DNA of 64,000 bases. Source: Coniella vitis. Taxonomy: Eukaryota; Ascomycota; Sordariomycetes; Diaporthales; Schizoparmaceae. A program made the position numbers and the translations under genes. Location of the stretch: assembly GCA_011317545.1 (NCBI GenBank), contig WUJK01000004.1, positions 1,116,001-1,180,000 on the forward strand. Direction: 5' to 3'. Positions 12,351 through 26,100 of the stretch are shown here, piece by piece. The notes beneath the pieces are model-generated. The model made no database searches. It had not been told where the DNA came from and saw only the letters and a list, made by a program, of their open reading frames with translations. The stretch's first letter is position 1, and each line of letters starts with the position of its first letter.

Positions 12351-13852
12351 TTTGACGGCCTTGAGTTATTGTTGGTGCTGGTGTTGCTGCTATTGGGAAC
12401 TCCTAGGCCGATATCTGGCAGTTGTGTTGGAAGGTGAAGATAGCGAAGACATCCTGCACCTGCAAGCGCTGTGGACGAGTTTTCATGAACTATAATGCAG
12501 TTTATCGCGGGCTTTGAAGTACTATGGAGGCGAGTCTTATTCACATCCCGTTTGGGAAAGACAACCATATAACCACACGCATTGCTAGCTAGCATGTTGA
12601 ATGGGCACGGAACCCTTCTTTGTCCTCGATGAAAACACTGTGCTCCCTTATCACCACCAATTTCTTGCACAAGTGTCGTACCCTATATTGATGAAAACTT
12701 TTGGGAAAAGAATAATCCAGTCAGGCTCCGAGAATCAAACGTTGTATCTGTATTTCATCTGAGTGGTGGTGACCCAAGCATTTGGTACCTCGCAACAAGC
12801 CACTAATGCTAACGGCATAGTACATACTTTGGTAGTGATGGGCTACTTGCTCTCCAATAAACAAAGCTCTCAGGCATCAGGTTGCTAAGGAGCACGTTTG
12901 TTGTTAAGTAACATTTTGGCAAGAGACGAAGACTTGGCGATGAGTTGGTGACAGCAAGCCAAAAATGCATACTGCTAAGCACAAGGATTCAGCAAATTAT
13001 CAATACAAGTCAAAGTCCTGCAACAAACACCCAAATATCACGAATAAAGCCGTGCCTAGATAGTGCTTGTCTCCGCCGAATCTCCTTTCGTCCCATCTGG
13101 ATACGAACCTTTGCAAGACATCCATTCAATCAGCACAATACACTCACTTCTGGGGAAGTTCATCCCGCTGTAGCCACAGAGTGACTGTCTATCTCGTTAT
13201 TAACCCGCAACTGGCAATACTTTCTGGATTTCGGCCTCGGAACTTTTTGCCTTGGACTTTAATAGAGCGTCGAAGTCCCAACCGCCAGCTTACTCATCTG
13301 AAACCTGGGCTAAGGTAACCCCCACTTAGACCTGCAGGAGCGACTGGGGTACGGAATTGCTTTCGGTGGTGACGCTCCCTTAGACGCGAAGCAGCGTGCA
13401 ACCGCGAATGCTGGGGTAATTTTCAACGGGTCGATCCCCTCAGTCCAAGCTTCACGTCGCGACGTCTGACTTGCCAACGCAACCTTCCTTTGCCTATCAA
13501 TCAAATCACGGTAGTCACTGTCCGAACTCTGACACGCTCAGGGATTGTCTAGGTCTTCCACCTAGCGCGACTTTGAGGTGCGCCTTTCAAGTTGCCGTCT
13601 GTTCAGTGTCCAGACCGTGATCATCTGGCATCGGGCCAAGCCACCCTACACTCTCCATTACCTCGTTCGTCAAAAGCCAACGGCTCGCATTCCTTTCCGT
13701 GAGAAATTATCAACCTGTTGATATCAAGCACCGGTCAGCCTCTGCCAACTCGACTGGCCGCTTAGTTTCACGGAAACTATTCAGATCCTCACGTCCAGAA
13801 CCTCTCTGCCTATTCGCGGTTGTCTTCGCAATGCGATATCATACGTGGAGAC
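12351..13852. other. Divergent promoter region, UstYa-like gene and SEN1
   Basis: The 1.5 kb between two divergent start codons. No gene is recognisable. It holds one copy of the recurrent CATAGTACATA motif at 12816-12827. Promoter elements cannot be assigned. Confidence 0.6.
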
Positions 13853-16800
13853 ATGGACGAAGACACAAATAGGATATACGATCGCATCACAGGATCGTTC
13901 GAGGAGTGGCATTCCCTGCCAGACGAGGTCCACCTCTTCTGCCCCAAGATCGACGACGATGACGAGGAAGACTATCAGAGTCCTGGCCCACCAGTGACGG
14001 AAATCACAAGTGCCGAGAAAGAAAAGAGAATTCAAGATGTGCAGAAGCGCAAGGAGCTTACATATAACTTGTCTCTTCTGCTGGGTATATCAAAAGAGCA
14101 GTCGGGCGGATGGCTGCACCAGTGGACCGACAGAGCCGAGTCCTTTCTCACCAAATGCGACGGTTGTATATTAGGATACCATATGTATCGGAGGATCTTC
14201 CTCAAGAACTTACGGGAGTAAGTCATGACCCTGGTCTGATGAAGGCCATTCAAAGCTGCATTGCCCTTGAGACTCACATACCTCGATGGGTAGATCATTT
14301 GAGGATGCCATAGTCGACATCATGGAGCAGAAACTCGCCGAATTCGATAGTGCTCGAATCGATCGGGGCCTGAAGAAAGCTTACGACATCCTTGAAGCCA
14401 ATGGAGCGCCTATGAGCACAACCAAGTTGGCACAGCAGGACGACTCGGCCATATTGGGCTTGTTTGAAGCGTTGTGTTTCATGCCCTATATTGCACAACC
14501 CGAGAACCGACAACGCTACTTCAACAAGGTGTTTCATGATGTTCAGACTCGAAAACCACTTAGGCTGGGTCCTCAAGTCTTGCCCACCATGACCTTCTTC
14601 CTTTTCGAGGAGGATGAATACCGACTCAAGTTTGCGCGATATGCTTGGGAATCCTTGCCGCCGGATTCCATGACAGCAGATCAGTTCGAGTGGGCTGTGA
14701 ATGAGTTCCTTGCAACGGCAATCCGGGATGTCAGCTTGATGGATGAAAAGGGTACATCGTTGCGTGCCTCACCCGCGCAGATCAAGCTCTTCTGGGAAGG
14801 CCTTTTGCTCTTAGTGAATGCAATGAGCGAAGATATCATCCTCCACTGCCTTCGCGGAATGGAAACCCAGGTAGACGTCTACCACCTCATCATTCAGCAC
14901 CTGCAGCTTTGTGCCTCGGACGACATTCTCCAGTTACTGCTCAAGGTCATCTCAGCACTCATGCAAAAGTCCTCAAAGGCTTTCTGGGGTGCCCTTCAGG
15001 ATCTTCCCCGTGCTCAACTGGCACAATTTGTATTCGCTAACCCAGCATTTTCAAGTCTACTCGACAAGTCCTTGGAGTATAGTAGGCTAGTTGACGATGG
15101 CGATGCCCGCGTGCCATTCCTTGCGGCATGGATCAAGACACTGCTTCAGTCTCTCCAGGAGCATGAGTTGCCCGATGTCTGCCAGTCGCTCACAGACCAT
15201 CTTCTTCTCTCTTCTCGTCCTGACAGCCGTCTGACTAGAGAAGGCCAGACCACACGCATGATTGCTGGGCTCTATGCGTTACACACCGCCTTGAACTTTT
15301 TCAACGGGAGCACGTACAAGATTCGGCTGGGTACTTCCGTCACCTACATCAATCTCCTTATTAACCTGGTGGTCAAGCATACCCGGCCCGTCATCAACCC
15401 GGCGGCCCAGTTGAAGAGGGATGACATGTACAATGTTGGGCTGTCACGGGCAGCCATGGATGTCATCAAGGGCTCTCTTCTTCTCGATGCCAAGACAACA
15501 CGCACGGAATGGGTCACATTGACACGAAGCAACAGCAGAATACCCCGGACAATTCCTCGCCATTCGGGGCAGCTATGGGAGGGATTTTTGGACATCTTCT
15601 GGGCTGGGCGCGAGGGCACCTTCGAGTTGGCGAAGTCTATGTTGAGTGCTCTCCAGCCTTTGAGTGGCGTAGGCCGGTTCACGGCCCCAAAGCGCGAACA
15701 ACTGAAGGATCAAGACAAGCTCGTCTTCAACACTGATCTTGAGAAGACGTCAAGGTCGGTCGGTCTCATGATTGAGCGTCTTAGTGGTTTCACAGTGTCC
15801 GATCTTGACAAGTTGTATAACGACCCCCAGAGTGGTTTAATGTATGCCACTGTCGCCTCGCTTGTGCACAGCGAGGAAGACATCCGGTCCTCTGGAGTTT
15901 CTCTGATCAAAACGATCACTGGAGAAATTGGTCGCACAGAGGCTATTGCACAGATGGTTCAGGATTACTTCCAGCCTTTCTTATCGGCATTCTCTGATGT
16001 CGTTCGCTGCATCACCTACGACAATGACTCCATGAACCCTTTCGCACCAATGCCGCACGTTGTCACATGTAGTCAGGACCTAGTGGCGGCCTTGTGCGAT
16101 ACATCCGGCCTTTTGAGGTCGAGGACTCTCTCCGGCATCGAACATGCGGCCGTCACTTCCTGGTGGACAACGCAATGGAAGGCAATAGCACACTCGTTTG
16201 AACGTCTACGTGCGTGGTCTCAAGACATGGACAAAGTCGTTCTGGAGGGGTTCTGCAGAAGAACTATGGAATTGTCACAGGCCTTGCTCGATCAAGACGG
16301 AGTGGTTGCATCTGCTCTGAGGGGTGAATCTTCTGAGCGAGAGGCTCTGAAAGCGGTCCTTGAACAACCGCGCATGAACACGGTTGGTATGGCAGACATG
16401 ATCAAGCTTCGCGACCTTTACCTCCTTGACATTACGGTTCAAACATTGGTTAAGCTACTGAATCGGCTCGCGGAATTCGACTTGGAGATTGAAGAGAGAA
16501 CATCGGCTCTGATACGAAAGGCCTGTATTCCCGACAAAGACGGCAGGTACATGATTAATACAAATCTTACTGGACCACAGCGCGCAGAGCTGCTGAAGGC
16601 TCTCAGAGAAGATGATGACACCCCGGAGATTGTCAAGGTGGTCGACAGACCCATGAAGCAAAGCAGCTTGGATGCATGGTCCAAGTCAGGAGTTTCGACT
16701 CCTCTATCTCGCTCAGGATCTTCCACGCCGGCCGTAGCTGGCCGGGATTCAAAGTCTACAACAACCAAGTCACGGTTGATGGCTGAAAAGATGAAGCTAA

Positions 16801-19800
16801 AGCCTGTGAAGACGGAGCCAAACCGTCTTGATGCCAACAAATTCATCGAAATGAGAAAGCAAGCCAAAGCTGAAAAAGCGGCGCGTGATGCTTCCGCCAT
16901 CGCCCAGGCCAAAGCTCTGCGCACTGTACCTGGTGAGGGTTCTGGATTAAGTGGTGTAGCAGGAATTCTAGGAAAAGACCATGCACCGCAACAAAAGAGT
17001 GATATGATGGTTGACAGCTCCGAAGAGGAAGAGGAGTCTTCTGACGATGAGGCCGTAGTTACCGGCAAATCGAAACTTGACCCTGAGGCAAGGCAGCGTG
17101 CACTTGAGTTGGCGGCCAAGAAGATTGGACCTCTCAAGAAGGAGAAGCTGAAGCGGTCTGCCAAGGACATGCGAGCGCGGTTGATACCTCCAATGGATGT
17201 GCTCCATCAGGCCATTCTGGAATGGGATATCTTCCATGAGGGCAATGACCCCCCCAACGGAGCTGCATGTGTCGAAGTGTCGAGCACATATCCTGCCCAT
17301 CATCATTACAAATCTACCTTCTTTGGACTGTTGCTCTCCGAAGCCTGGCGTTCTTTTGTTACCGCGAAGGATGAGGCTGTCACCAAGCCCTTTGGAATCC
17401 GCATTGTCAATCGTATGTCGGTTGACAAATTCCTCGAAGTCACGACGTTGATGCCCGCCAAGGAAAATAAAGATCGCTTCATGAGTGAAGGAGACATCAT
17501 TATTATTTCAAAGTCTGAAGACCCGCTCAATCGAAAGGACGTACCCCACTGCCTTGCACGAATAGCCAAGACGCGGTTCAAGGGCGACAACCTCGAAGTG
17601 GCTTACCGGCTCAGTAGCAGAAACAACCCCATGCTCGCTACATTGAATCCGGGCCAGGACTTCAATGCAGTCAAAATCACCAACATGACTACCATCGAGC
17701 GTGAATACGCTGCTCTCGAAAGTTTGCAGTACTATGACCTCCTGGATGAAATTCTAGAGGCCAAACCGTCTCCTCTACTCAACTACGGCGAGGAAGCTAT
17801 CGACACGGTCAGGAAGAATTATTTCTTGAACCCCGGACAAGCAAAAGCCATCATGAATGCCAAGGATAATGATGGCTTTACGCTAATTCAAGGGCCGCCA
17901 GGTACTGGTAAAACAAAAACCATCGTCGCCATGGTCGGTGCCCTTCTCACTGGACACCTCGGGACAAGGCCTGCCGGCGGTGTCCCCGTCTCAAGGCCGG
18001 TGGGTATGGGCGGTCAGCAAAGCCATGCGCCTCCCATGAAGAAGCTCCTGGTCTGTGCTCCCAGTAACGCGGCAGTGGACGAGTTGGTCCTGCGTCTCAA
18101 GCAAGGCGTAAAAACCATGAGTGGTACACACCATAAGATCAATGTTCTTCGTCTGGGACGCTCTGATGCCATCAATGCTGCAGTCAAGGACGTAACTCTC
18201 GATGAGTTGGTCAAGGCAGCCATGGAAGGTGAAGCGGTGAAGAATGGCAACAGTGCAAGTGATCGCGACAAGTTGCACCAAGAGGCTGGAGAGATCAAGA
18301 TGCAGTTGAACGATCTTCGACCGAGACTCGAAGCGGCCAACTGCGGCGCGGATAGGGCGCTGCAAAATGACCTCAAACGCCAATTCGACGCTCTCAAGCA
18401 ACGCCAAAGCCAAATTGGCGCCAAGATCGATGCATACAAGGACAGCGGCAACAGCCAAGTTCGTGAGAGCGATGTCAAGCGTCGCCAGGTCCAGCAGAAG
18501 ATTCTCGACGGTGCTCAAGTTCTTTGCGCAACTCTCAGTGGAAGTGGTCATGAAATGTTCAAAAATCTCGCGGTCGAGTTCGACACGGTCATCATTGACG
18601 AGGCGGCGCAATGTGTTGAGCTATCTGCGCTTATCCCCCTGAAATACGGATGCACCAAATGCATTCTTGTCGGTGATCCCAAACAACTGCCTCCCACCGT
18701 CCTCTCTCAGTCCGCTGCACGATTTGGATACGACCAAAGTTTGTTTGTCCGCATGCAGCAGAATCACCCACAGCACGTTCACTTGCTCGACACTCAGTAC
18801 CGTATGCACCCTGAGATCAGCGCATTCCCCAGTAAGGAATTCTACGAGGGACGTTTGTACGACGGCGATGCCATGGATCAGCTTCGTCAGCAACCTTGGC
18901 ACCAGAGTAAAGTACTCGGACCGTATCACTTCTTTGATGTCCAGGGTGTCCAAGAAAGAGGACGCAAGGGACAGTCCCTTGTCAACACGCAGGAGCTCGA
19001 GGTCGCTTTACAGCTATACCATCGATTCCGCCAGGACTACCGCGACATCCAGCTGGAAGGCAAGGTTGGAATCATTACGCCTTACAAAGCCCAGCTCTTT
19101 GCACTACGGGAGACTTTTGCAAAACGATGGGGCGAGAGCATCTTCAAGGAGATTGAGTTCAACACAACCGATGCATTCCAGGGTCGCGAGTGTGAAATCA
19201 TCATATTCTCCTGTGTACGAGCCAGCCCGACAGGCGGTATTGGTTTCATGACCGATATCAGGCGTATGAATGTCGGTCTCACTCGTGCAAAGTCTTCGCT
19301 ATGGATCCTTGGTGATTCCAGGGCCTTGAGACAGGGCGAATTCTGGAATAAACTCATTGAGGATGCAAGATCGCGCCAACGCTACAGCAGTGGTGATGTG
19401 TTGGGTCTCCTCAGAAAACCGTCCGAGAGGGTGGCTCCTGGCTCTACATCCACCGCCTACGCCAACCGAAAGTCGTCGGATGTGGAGATGCTAGATGCGC
19501 CTGCACTGCCACAGGTTCCTCAAAACTCAGATTCGTCGCTCCCCAAAAAGAGTGCGCCACCACCACGCTCCATTGGAGGATTAAATGCAAAAGGCGAGAA
19601 CATTCAGACGGTGTCCAGGGGCATGGGACCACCACAAATAGGAGAGTCAAGCAGAAAGAGACCTTCCGAGGGTGCTGGTGCTCTTGAGCCAGTGCCCAAG
19701 CGTGCGGTAAGTTACAAAGCACCTGGCTACATAGTACACAACAAACGCTCCGCCAAGTGGTGAGGCCGAGGACGGACTGAATCTTGATGACCAATTCAAC

Positions 19801-20309
19801 CTACGGATTCATGCTGACAATGCAACGCTGCGTCGCAGGCACACATGACGACGAGAGAGGACAGTTACATGCGTGGAGGACCGGGCGCTTCGTCTAATGC
19901 GCAATACCATGGCAAACCTGTGCCTTCTGGCCCAAAGGCTATGCAAGCTGGCAATTGGAGTGGCAATTGGAGACCGAGACCAGCACCACCAAAAGCTGTT
20001 GACCCATCTGCTATGGAGGTACTGGGACTTGTCCCGCCGTCAAGACCGCCGGCACCTCCAACAACGTATCCTTCTTTTCCTCAGCAGCAGCCGCCCACTG
20101 GCAACAGACAGCCAGCTCCGCAACCCAACAGACAGCCAAATGGCGGTCCAAACGGAGTAAGCAATATGTTCTTTTTCCAAAAGTCATTATTGGCATGTGG
20201 AAGCTGACCTTCACAGAACAATAATGGTGGTTCCAAGAAAGACAACAAGAAAGACAAAAAGAGGAGACAAAAGGGGCCACCTGATCCTTTCCTGCGGAAG
20301 TCTCGATGA
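13853..20309 (+). CDS. SEN1: Sen1-type superfamily 1 RNA/DNA helicase
   Basis: Four exons (13853-14217, 14294-19706, 19839-20156, 20217-20309) give 2062 aa, close to yeast Sen1. The start is the first in-frame ATG (MDEDTNRIYD); the frame also opens upstream at a TTG. Residues up to about 850 form the all-helical Sen1 N-terminal domain, followed by a charged linker. The helicase core has Walker A QGPPGTGKTKT (about 1320), Walker B IIDEAAQ (about 1555), motif III GDPKQLPPTV, motif IV QYRMHPEI, motif V TTDAFQGRECEIII (about 1750) and motif VI MNVGLTRAK. The tail is basic and ends PPDPFLRKSR. Sen1 unwinds RNA:DNA hybrids in the nucleus, ends non-coding transcription by RNA polymerase II and limits R-loops. 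The two last small exons matter: stopping at the TGA at 19761 would lose the conserved C-terminus. Confidence 0.96.
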
Positions 20310-22689
20310 AATTACTGCATCCTCAGGTATGCCGATTACCGGTTCAGGCTTACCTTGGTAGTTTTTTTTTTTTTTTTTTTTCTTATTTCTTTCCTTTCCT
20401 ATGATTCTCCTCGTGTCCTAGGGTGATATTGGACCTTGCGTTCCGGTCTCCATACCGTGCAACAACTCTGAAGTTATGCACCCAAGAAATCAAAACATTC
20501 GCATTGAGCAAGGCGTTTGGTAGGCCAGGTTAGAATAGTACATGGCGAGTTGGTCACGTGTTTTCTTTGTGGAATCGATGGAGCGGATAACAGTCTGGTG
20601 TAGACGACCTTGGACTCTGGAGGTATGGCGTTGTGTTTCAAGACATGTCGGGACGTCTTTGACTTTCCGAAGTTTTGCAGGATCCTACTGAGCCTGTGTG
20701 AGCAAGGCTGCAATCATGAGGCAATTGCCACCACGTCGAGGGTTTGATCTTGGGCGCTACGCGACGTTAAGCAGCTGTAGGGACGTGGCCAGTTGATTGT
20801 GTGATGGTGGACGGTCTTGCAAGTGTGACGATGGGCGTCGATGGGAGTCGCGTGGGTTGGGTGAAAGCACGCGAAGCCTCGTGACGCGAGTTGTGGTTCT
20901 TGGTAAGTGGTGCTCTTTCTGCGTCGTGATATTGCTGCATCCACCCCGTTGCCATCGTCCGCCTCACTGTCCTGTCCCGCCTCATCACTGTTCTCAAGGG
21001 GGGGGGGCATCCTTGGCAGGGCTGGGCTAGCATGGTTCATCAGGGTTCAAGAGAGACCTAAAATCCCGCCATGGTTCGTGGAGCCCATGTTAGGGCCTTG
21101 ACAGGCGGCGTGCGGTACGGACCATGTGGCACGTAGTGCGCCCCGTCGGTGAGATTTACATTTTCAATCTGCCGTGGATGGGCCATGTCATGACACGAGG
21201 CCACGCCCATTCAGATTCCGAGCCTACAGTACTGAGGACTTGTTGCGCGAGTCGGTCACATGAAGCGGACACACCAAGAAACGTCGGTCACCTCACCGTC
21301 TCTGTCTCCTGGATCCGGTCTACACCAATATCCGCCGCGGTCTTTGCCGGCCATCACCATCACCCAATTGCCTCGGCTTGCTTGGAATATATGTATACAT
21401 CGTCTACAACAAACCTGGCATTTGAGTTGAGTTGCTAGATTTCAGCACCGCGGCGACAAGCCACCGCCCCTGAGACATGCGTGTGGACTCGTCTCTGCCA
21501 CTTGGTGCATTGTTTCGCGTGCTACATACTCTGTACTCGAAAGGGCACAACGAGCCCTGCTGTCCTATCCGTTTCCTGATTGCATGCAAGCGCAGAGAGC
21601 ACCACCTATCATGACATGGACTTTCATATCACTGGCATGCTGCTTGCTGGCTTATACTATGGACGTCCATAGGAGCGATAACGCCCCGGGCCGTGCGCAT
21701 CATCTGTCCAGAACCCCTTCTTCATTTCCCTGCCTCGGAGCGAAAGTATCACACACATAGTATGCCAACCCTAGGGCCAAATCTGGTCCTCGCATTAAAT
21801 TGCGCCGGGAAAAAGTCAAAGGACACACGGCACAGAGATGCAAAGGCTGGGCTTGCAGCGTGTGGAGTCTGACCAGCGATGGGGCCGTCGATGTGTCATG
21901 GATGCCCATGCCACAACTCGCTGGGCGCCATTTTGGAACAACTTTTGTGTTGCCCTACATCTCCAGATCGCCCCCATGGCCCTTCTCAGCCAATTTGCCT
22001 GTTATTGTTCCTCGGCTCTTGCGCCCAGCCAATAGCCAACAGCCAAATGGATCGCTCGGGTATCTGTGGCCTGGTTGATCCTCTCTCTCTCGCCTCCGCA
22101 CCCACACCACGAGACGAGACGGCCTCGTGCTCTTCATGCTGCTGCTGCTCCTCCGACGAGGCGGAGACGACGAGTTATTGTCATGACATGGGCGGGCTTT
22201 CTCTTCAGTTTTTGCTGGTGTGCAAGGCTGGGTCTAGAACAAACCTTCAGGGCCTTCTAGTACAAGGATTTTTTCTTCTTCTTACGTCTGTATGTTCACT
22301 TGTTCTTGGGCTACTTTGCACACCGCGTAAGCTCACAGTGACATCAGGGCTCTTACTCGGTCGATAAAACCTTTTTTTTTTTTCTCCTTCTTCTTTTCCC
22401 TTTTCCCCTTGTATGCATTCGCCTTCTCTCGCTCCTGAAATTTTGCGAAAAACCGTATCGACATTTCAACTAGCACGCCACTGTTTCCAGCTTTGAATAT
22501 TGGCGGTAAATTCGCCTTCAAACTAGCGAGTGGGTCAAACTGTCTAAGCACATGAACACAAAGGGCACAAGCAGTGGCTCACCCAAAGACTACTTTGATT
22601 ATAATAGGAAACGAGGCCTCACCACCGCGGGGGCGCTTGTGGGAAGGAAGGGGAGAATAATCCAGTGTTCGTTCCCCCAGCGCTTTTGT

Positions 22690-22723
<34 letters not shown>

Positions 22724-23134
22724 CGAACGCCGCAAGGTCTCAGGCACCCCGTCCGTTGCTCTGTTTCCCTCGCCACCTCTCTTGACCAACAACCACGAGG
22801 GGCGCCCCAAACCCAACCGAAAAAAGAAAGCCTACCTGCTACTTTACAACTTTACTGGGCTACTAAAAGTGGTTTTGCGTCTCGGTCTATGTTGGAGGTC
22901 GAGACCGCAAGCCCCCAAAAAAATAAAAAATAAAAATAATATGCCATGCCGGGTGTCATGCTTTCCTGTGCTTGATGCCGGACAAGGATACAACAAGTAC
23001 CTAAATTCGATGCGCCGGGGAACCGCTCTCGTGTGGACGAGCTCGGCAGCAGCGCCGAAAGGCCATACGTCAGCACACGCGCGTTATCAAGGGACAAAGG
23101 CACGGGCAAGAGTAAGAGCAAGCACCTGACGGCG
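20310..23134. other. Intergenic region, 2.8 kb
   Basis: No gene recognised on either strand. It contains T runs (20360-20380, 22693-22723), a G8 run at 21000 and pyrimidine-rich DNA next to the downstream gene. The open frames here have no domain or splice support. Confidence 0.55.
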
Positions 23135-26100
23135 ATGGCGATGCAGGACTCGAGCGGTGCCAGTGGAGAAGGAAGCGGCACGGTCCGCGAGGAGATGGCG
23201 CGCCGAAGCATCACCAGCGCCACCCAAGAGAAGCCGCGGCCGTCGCCAAAGTCAAAAACCAGAGGGCTGAAAATGCAAATCCGGCATGAGTCGGACATCC
23301 GAGCGGAAACTCAACGACAACAACAACAACAACAACAACCAGACCTTGTCAAGTTGGACGCCGAGCTGCGTCGGCGCTCACTGCGACGGGTCCCACGGAG
23401 CGATGCGCGGCTGGCAGCCAGGCGGGATCGTGAATCGCTGGGAGAGCTGGTAAGGTTCTTGACAGATGTGCCGCCGCCCCCGACGAACCGCATGAGCGTG
23501 CCTGATCCGACTTGGCCTGCCTCTGGTCGTTCGTCCGAGTCTTCCTCCCTCCGGCGCATCAGCAGTACCAAAAGGCGGACTGGAATCAAGCGGGCCTTTG
23601 GCTTGTTGATGAGGAGAGGGAGCACAAAGAAACCACAACGAAAGTCATCACCAGCAACGGGCCAGAAGACCGCCGCCGGTCCTGCTCCTCCAGCGCGGCA
23701 GCCATCGACGACAAGGAAGAAGAGCCGGCCGCCACGCATCAAGCTGCCTGATTCTGCTGTGGCAGGGAGGACAATCGAAGGATACAGACACATTGCCATA
23801 TCAATACCGATTGAACACGCACACCTCAGCCCGGCCCCACGGCACCACGCCCAAATTCAAATTCGCAATAAACGATCACGATCACGATCACTTACCTCGC
23901 CGCATACGTCTTCTGGCCATCTGGCGGCTCCTCCCGTGCGCCCTGTAACAGCCGCTGGACCATCATCGCCATACCAGACCAGCCACCTCGGGCCTCTTGT
24001 CGAACAGCGGGAGCATCCCTCACCCGCTTTGCGGGCTAAAGTGCCCAGCCGCGATCACGGCAAAGGCGAATCAGCTGCCGCTCGCAAGGTTCGTCTGACA
24101 TCCCGACATACATTCGGCACCCTACACGAAAGCGTTCGCCGCTCCGCCGTCCTCCCAGAACTTGCGTCCTTGTCCGTGCCGCCGCGCACGAGCGAAGAAA
24201 AAAGGCGCTCCGCCGCACATAAAGAGGCACTGGAGGCTTTGGTTTCGGGCGCCTCCGCATCACCTCCTCCTCCTCTTCCTCCTCCTCCTCAAAGCCCCAG
24301 TTGGTGTGCTTCCCCTGGCTTGGCGCGCCCTTTCTCTGCTTATAGTTTCCCAAGCTCCACGTCTGAAACAGCAGCAGCAGCAGCATCACCTCCACCAGTA
24401 CCAGTACCGGTACCAGTACCAGTATCAGTACCAGTATCAACGCTGCTCCCTCCTCCAACAGCGCGTACCCACCGTCGCCATCATTCAGGATCAAGCGGTA
24501 AACGGCGAAGACCCACAGACGACAGCATAGACTCCTCGCTGGACCACACGTTTCGAGAAAGCATTTTCTCGGACCTGTCTTGCATCGAAAGCGTCAACAC
24601 AAATGGGAGTAGCTCGGAGCATCGTACCGCGATGGTCAGGGAGGCACAGCCAGCGCGGCGTTTCGAAGGGGCCGAGATTGTCGAGTGTGCGAGCCCCCGG
24701 TCCAGCTCGGAGGCGCCGAGAAGGAGCCGCAGTCGGGGTGGTCGGGAGGCGCGGCCGAGTGGAATGGAGACGGCTAGCATCGCAGGAGCCATGTCGCAGG
24801 CCAGCAATTATCCCGTTGCCCGGGCACCACTGATGGAGATTCTGCCGGGCTCAGCGGCGCGAAATAATAGCATGCGGGCAGCGAGTAGACCGCAGAGCAT
24901 ACCGCGACAACCATCACATGGCACTGAGGCGGAGAGCTCTCTCCCCGGCCCTGGTGACCGCAGCCGCTCAAAGACGGGCCGTATCGGTACAGGTACGAGG
25001 ACGCCGCCACTTGTGCACGAAGACGACGACGACGACGACGATCGAAATGAACCATATTCCAGCGCACAATCCGAGGTCGAAGAGGACTACAACTTTGAAG
25101 GATTCTCTTCCGGGCCGGAGCTGGCAAGTCCAGAGACAGACGAAGCGATGGATGACGAACCCCACGACACGAGAGTCGCGAACCTTCAAGTCCCGCCTGT
25201 GCCTCCGGAGCGAGTATCTTCCAGAAAAGCGGTTCAAACGGTACCGGCGGCGGCGGCGGTGGCGCTAGATCAGGACAGTGCCGCAGGAGCTGAGATACCC
25301 GCGCCAGAACAAGGACAACATATATACCGCGCAATGAGCGGGAGTCCAAGCAGTAGACGGCAGGCAGAGGGCTCCAAGCCAACAGAATTGTCACGAAAAC
25401 AGCGGTTCGAGCAACTTAGGAGAGCGCTGGAGAGACCGGACGCGCAGCCGTCCGACTTGCTATGGGAGCGTCGGCCCAGCGTGTCGTCCAACGGAAGCGC
25501 GGACTTCGCGATGCTACCAACTGCAAGAAACCCGGACCGCGAGGATGTGTTGTTTCTACATCCTTCAATACCCGCAACGCCGCCCCAATTGAGGCCCGAG
25601 AGTGTACAACCCGCGCTCAAGTTGACCAACATCCTCACTGTTGCAGATGTCGAGCCATCGTCTCCATACTCTGCATGTCAGCCTCGACTTCTTTCCGGCC
25701 CTGTCTCTACCTCCACAAAGAGGACGACAACTACCGTCATTCGGACGCCGCAGCCTTCTCCACAATACGAAGACCAGCCTGCCACACCTCCTGGTTCACC
25801 GCCATACTCCGCTTCCACCACGTCGCGATTTTCGACCGCTGACGCCGACAGGTCCCCCGTATATCATGGCCCGCTGGTCCCGCCCAAGCGAGCAAAGCCA
25901 ACGCTCTTTCGACGATACTCGAGCGCCTCCTACACGCAAGGTCTTCGCGAATCCAGCCTGCCAAGGCCCAAGACTGCAGGCAAGAGAAGTGCAGCCTCTG
26001 AGAAGAACTTCTTTGCCGGTGCCGCCGTGCGTCAGCGCGTCCCTGTTGCAAGTGGTGGGAGGAGCAGAGAAGAAGACGTTTTTTTAGGTGCAGAAGCGCT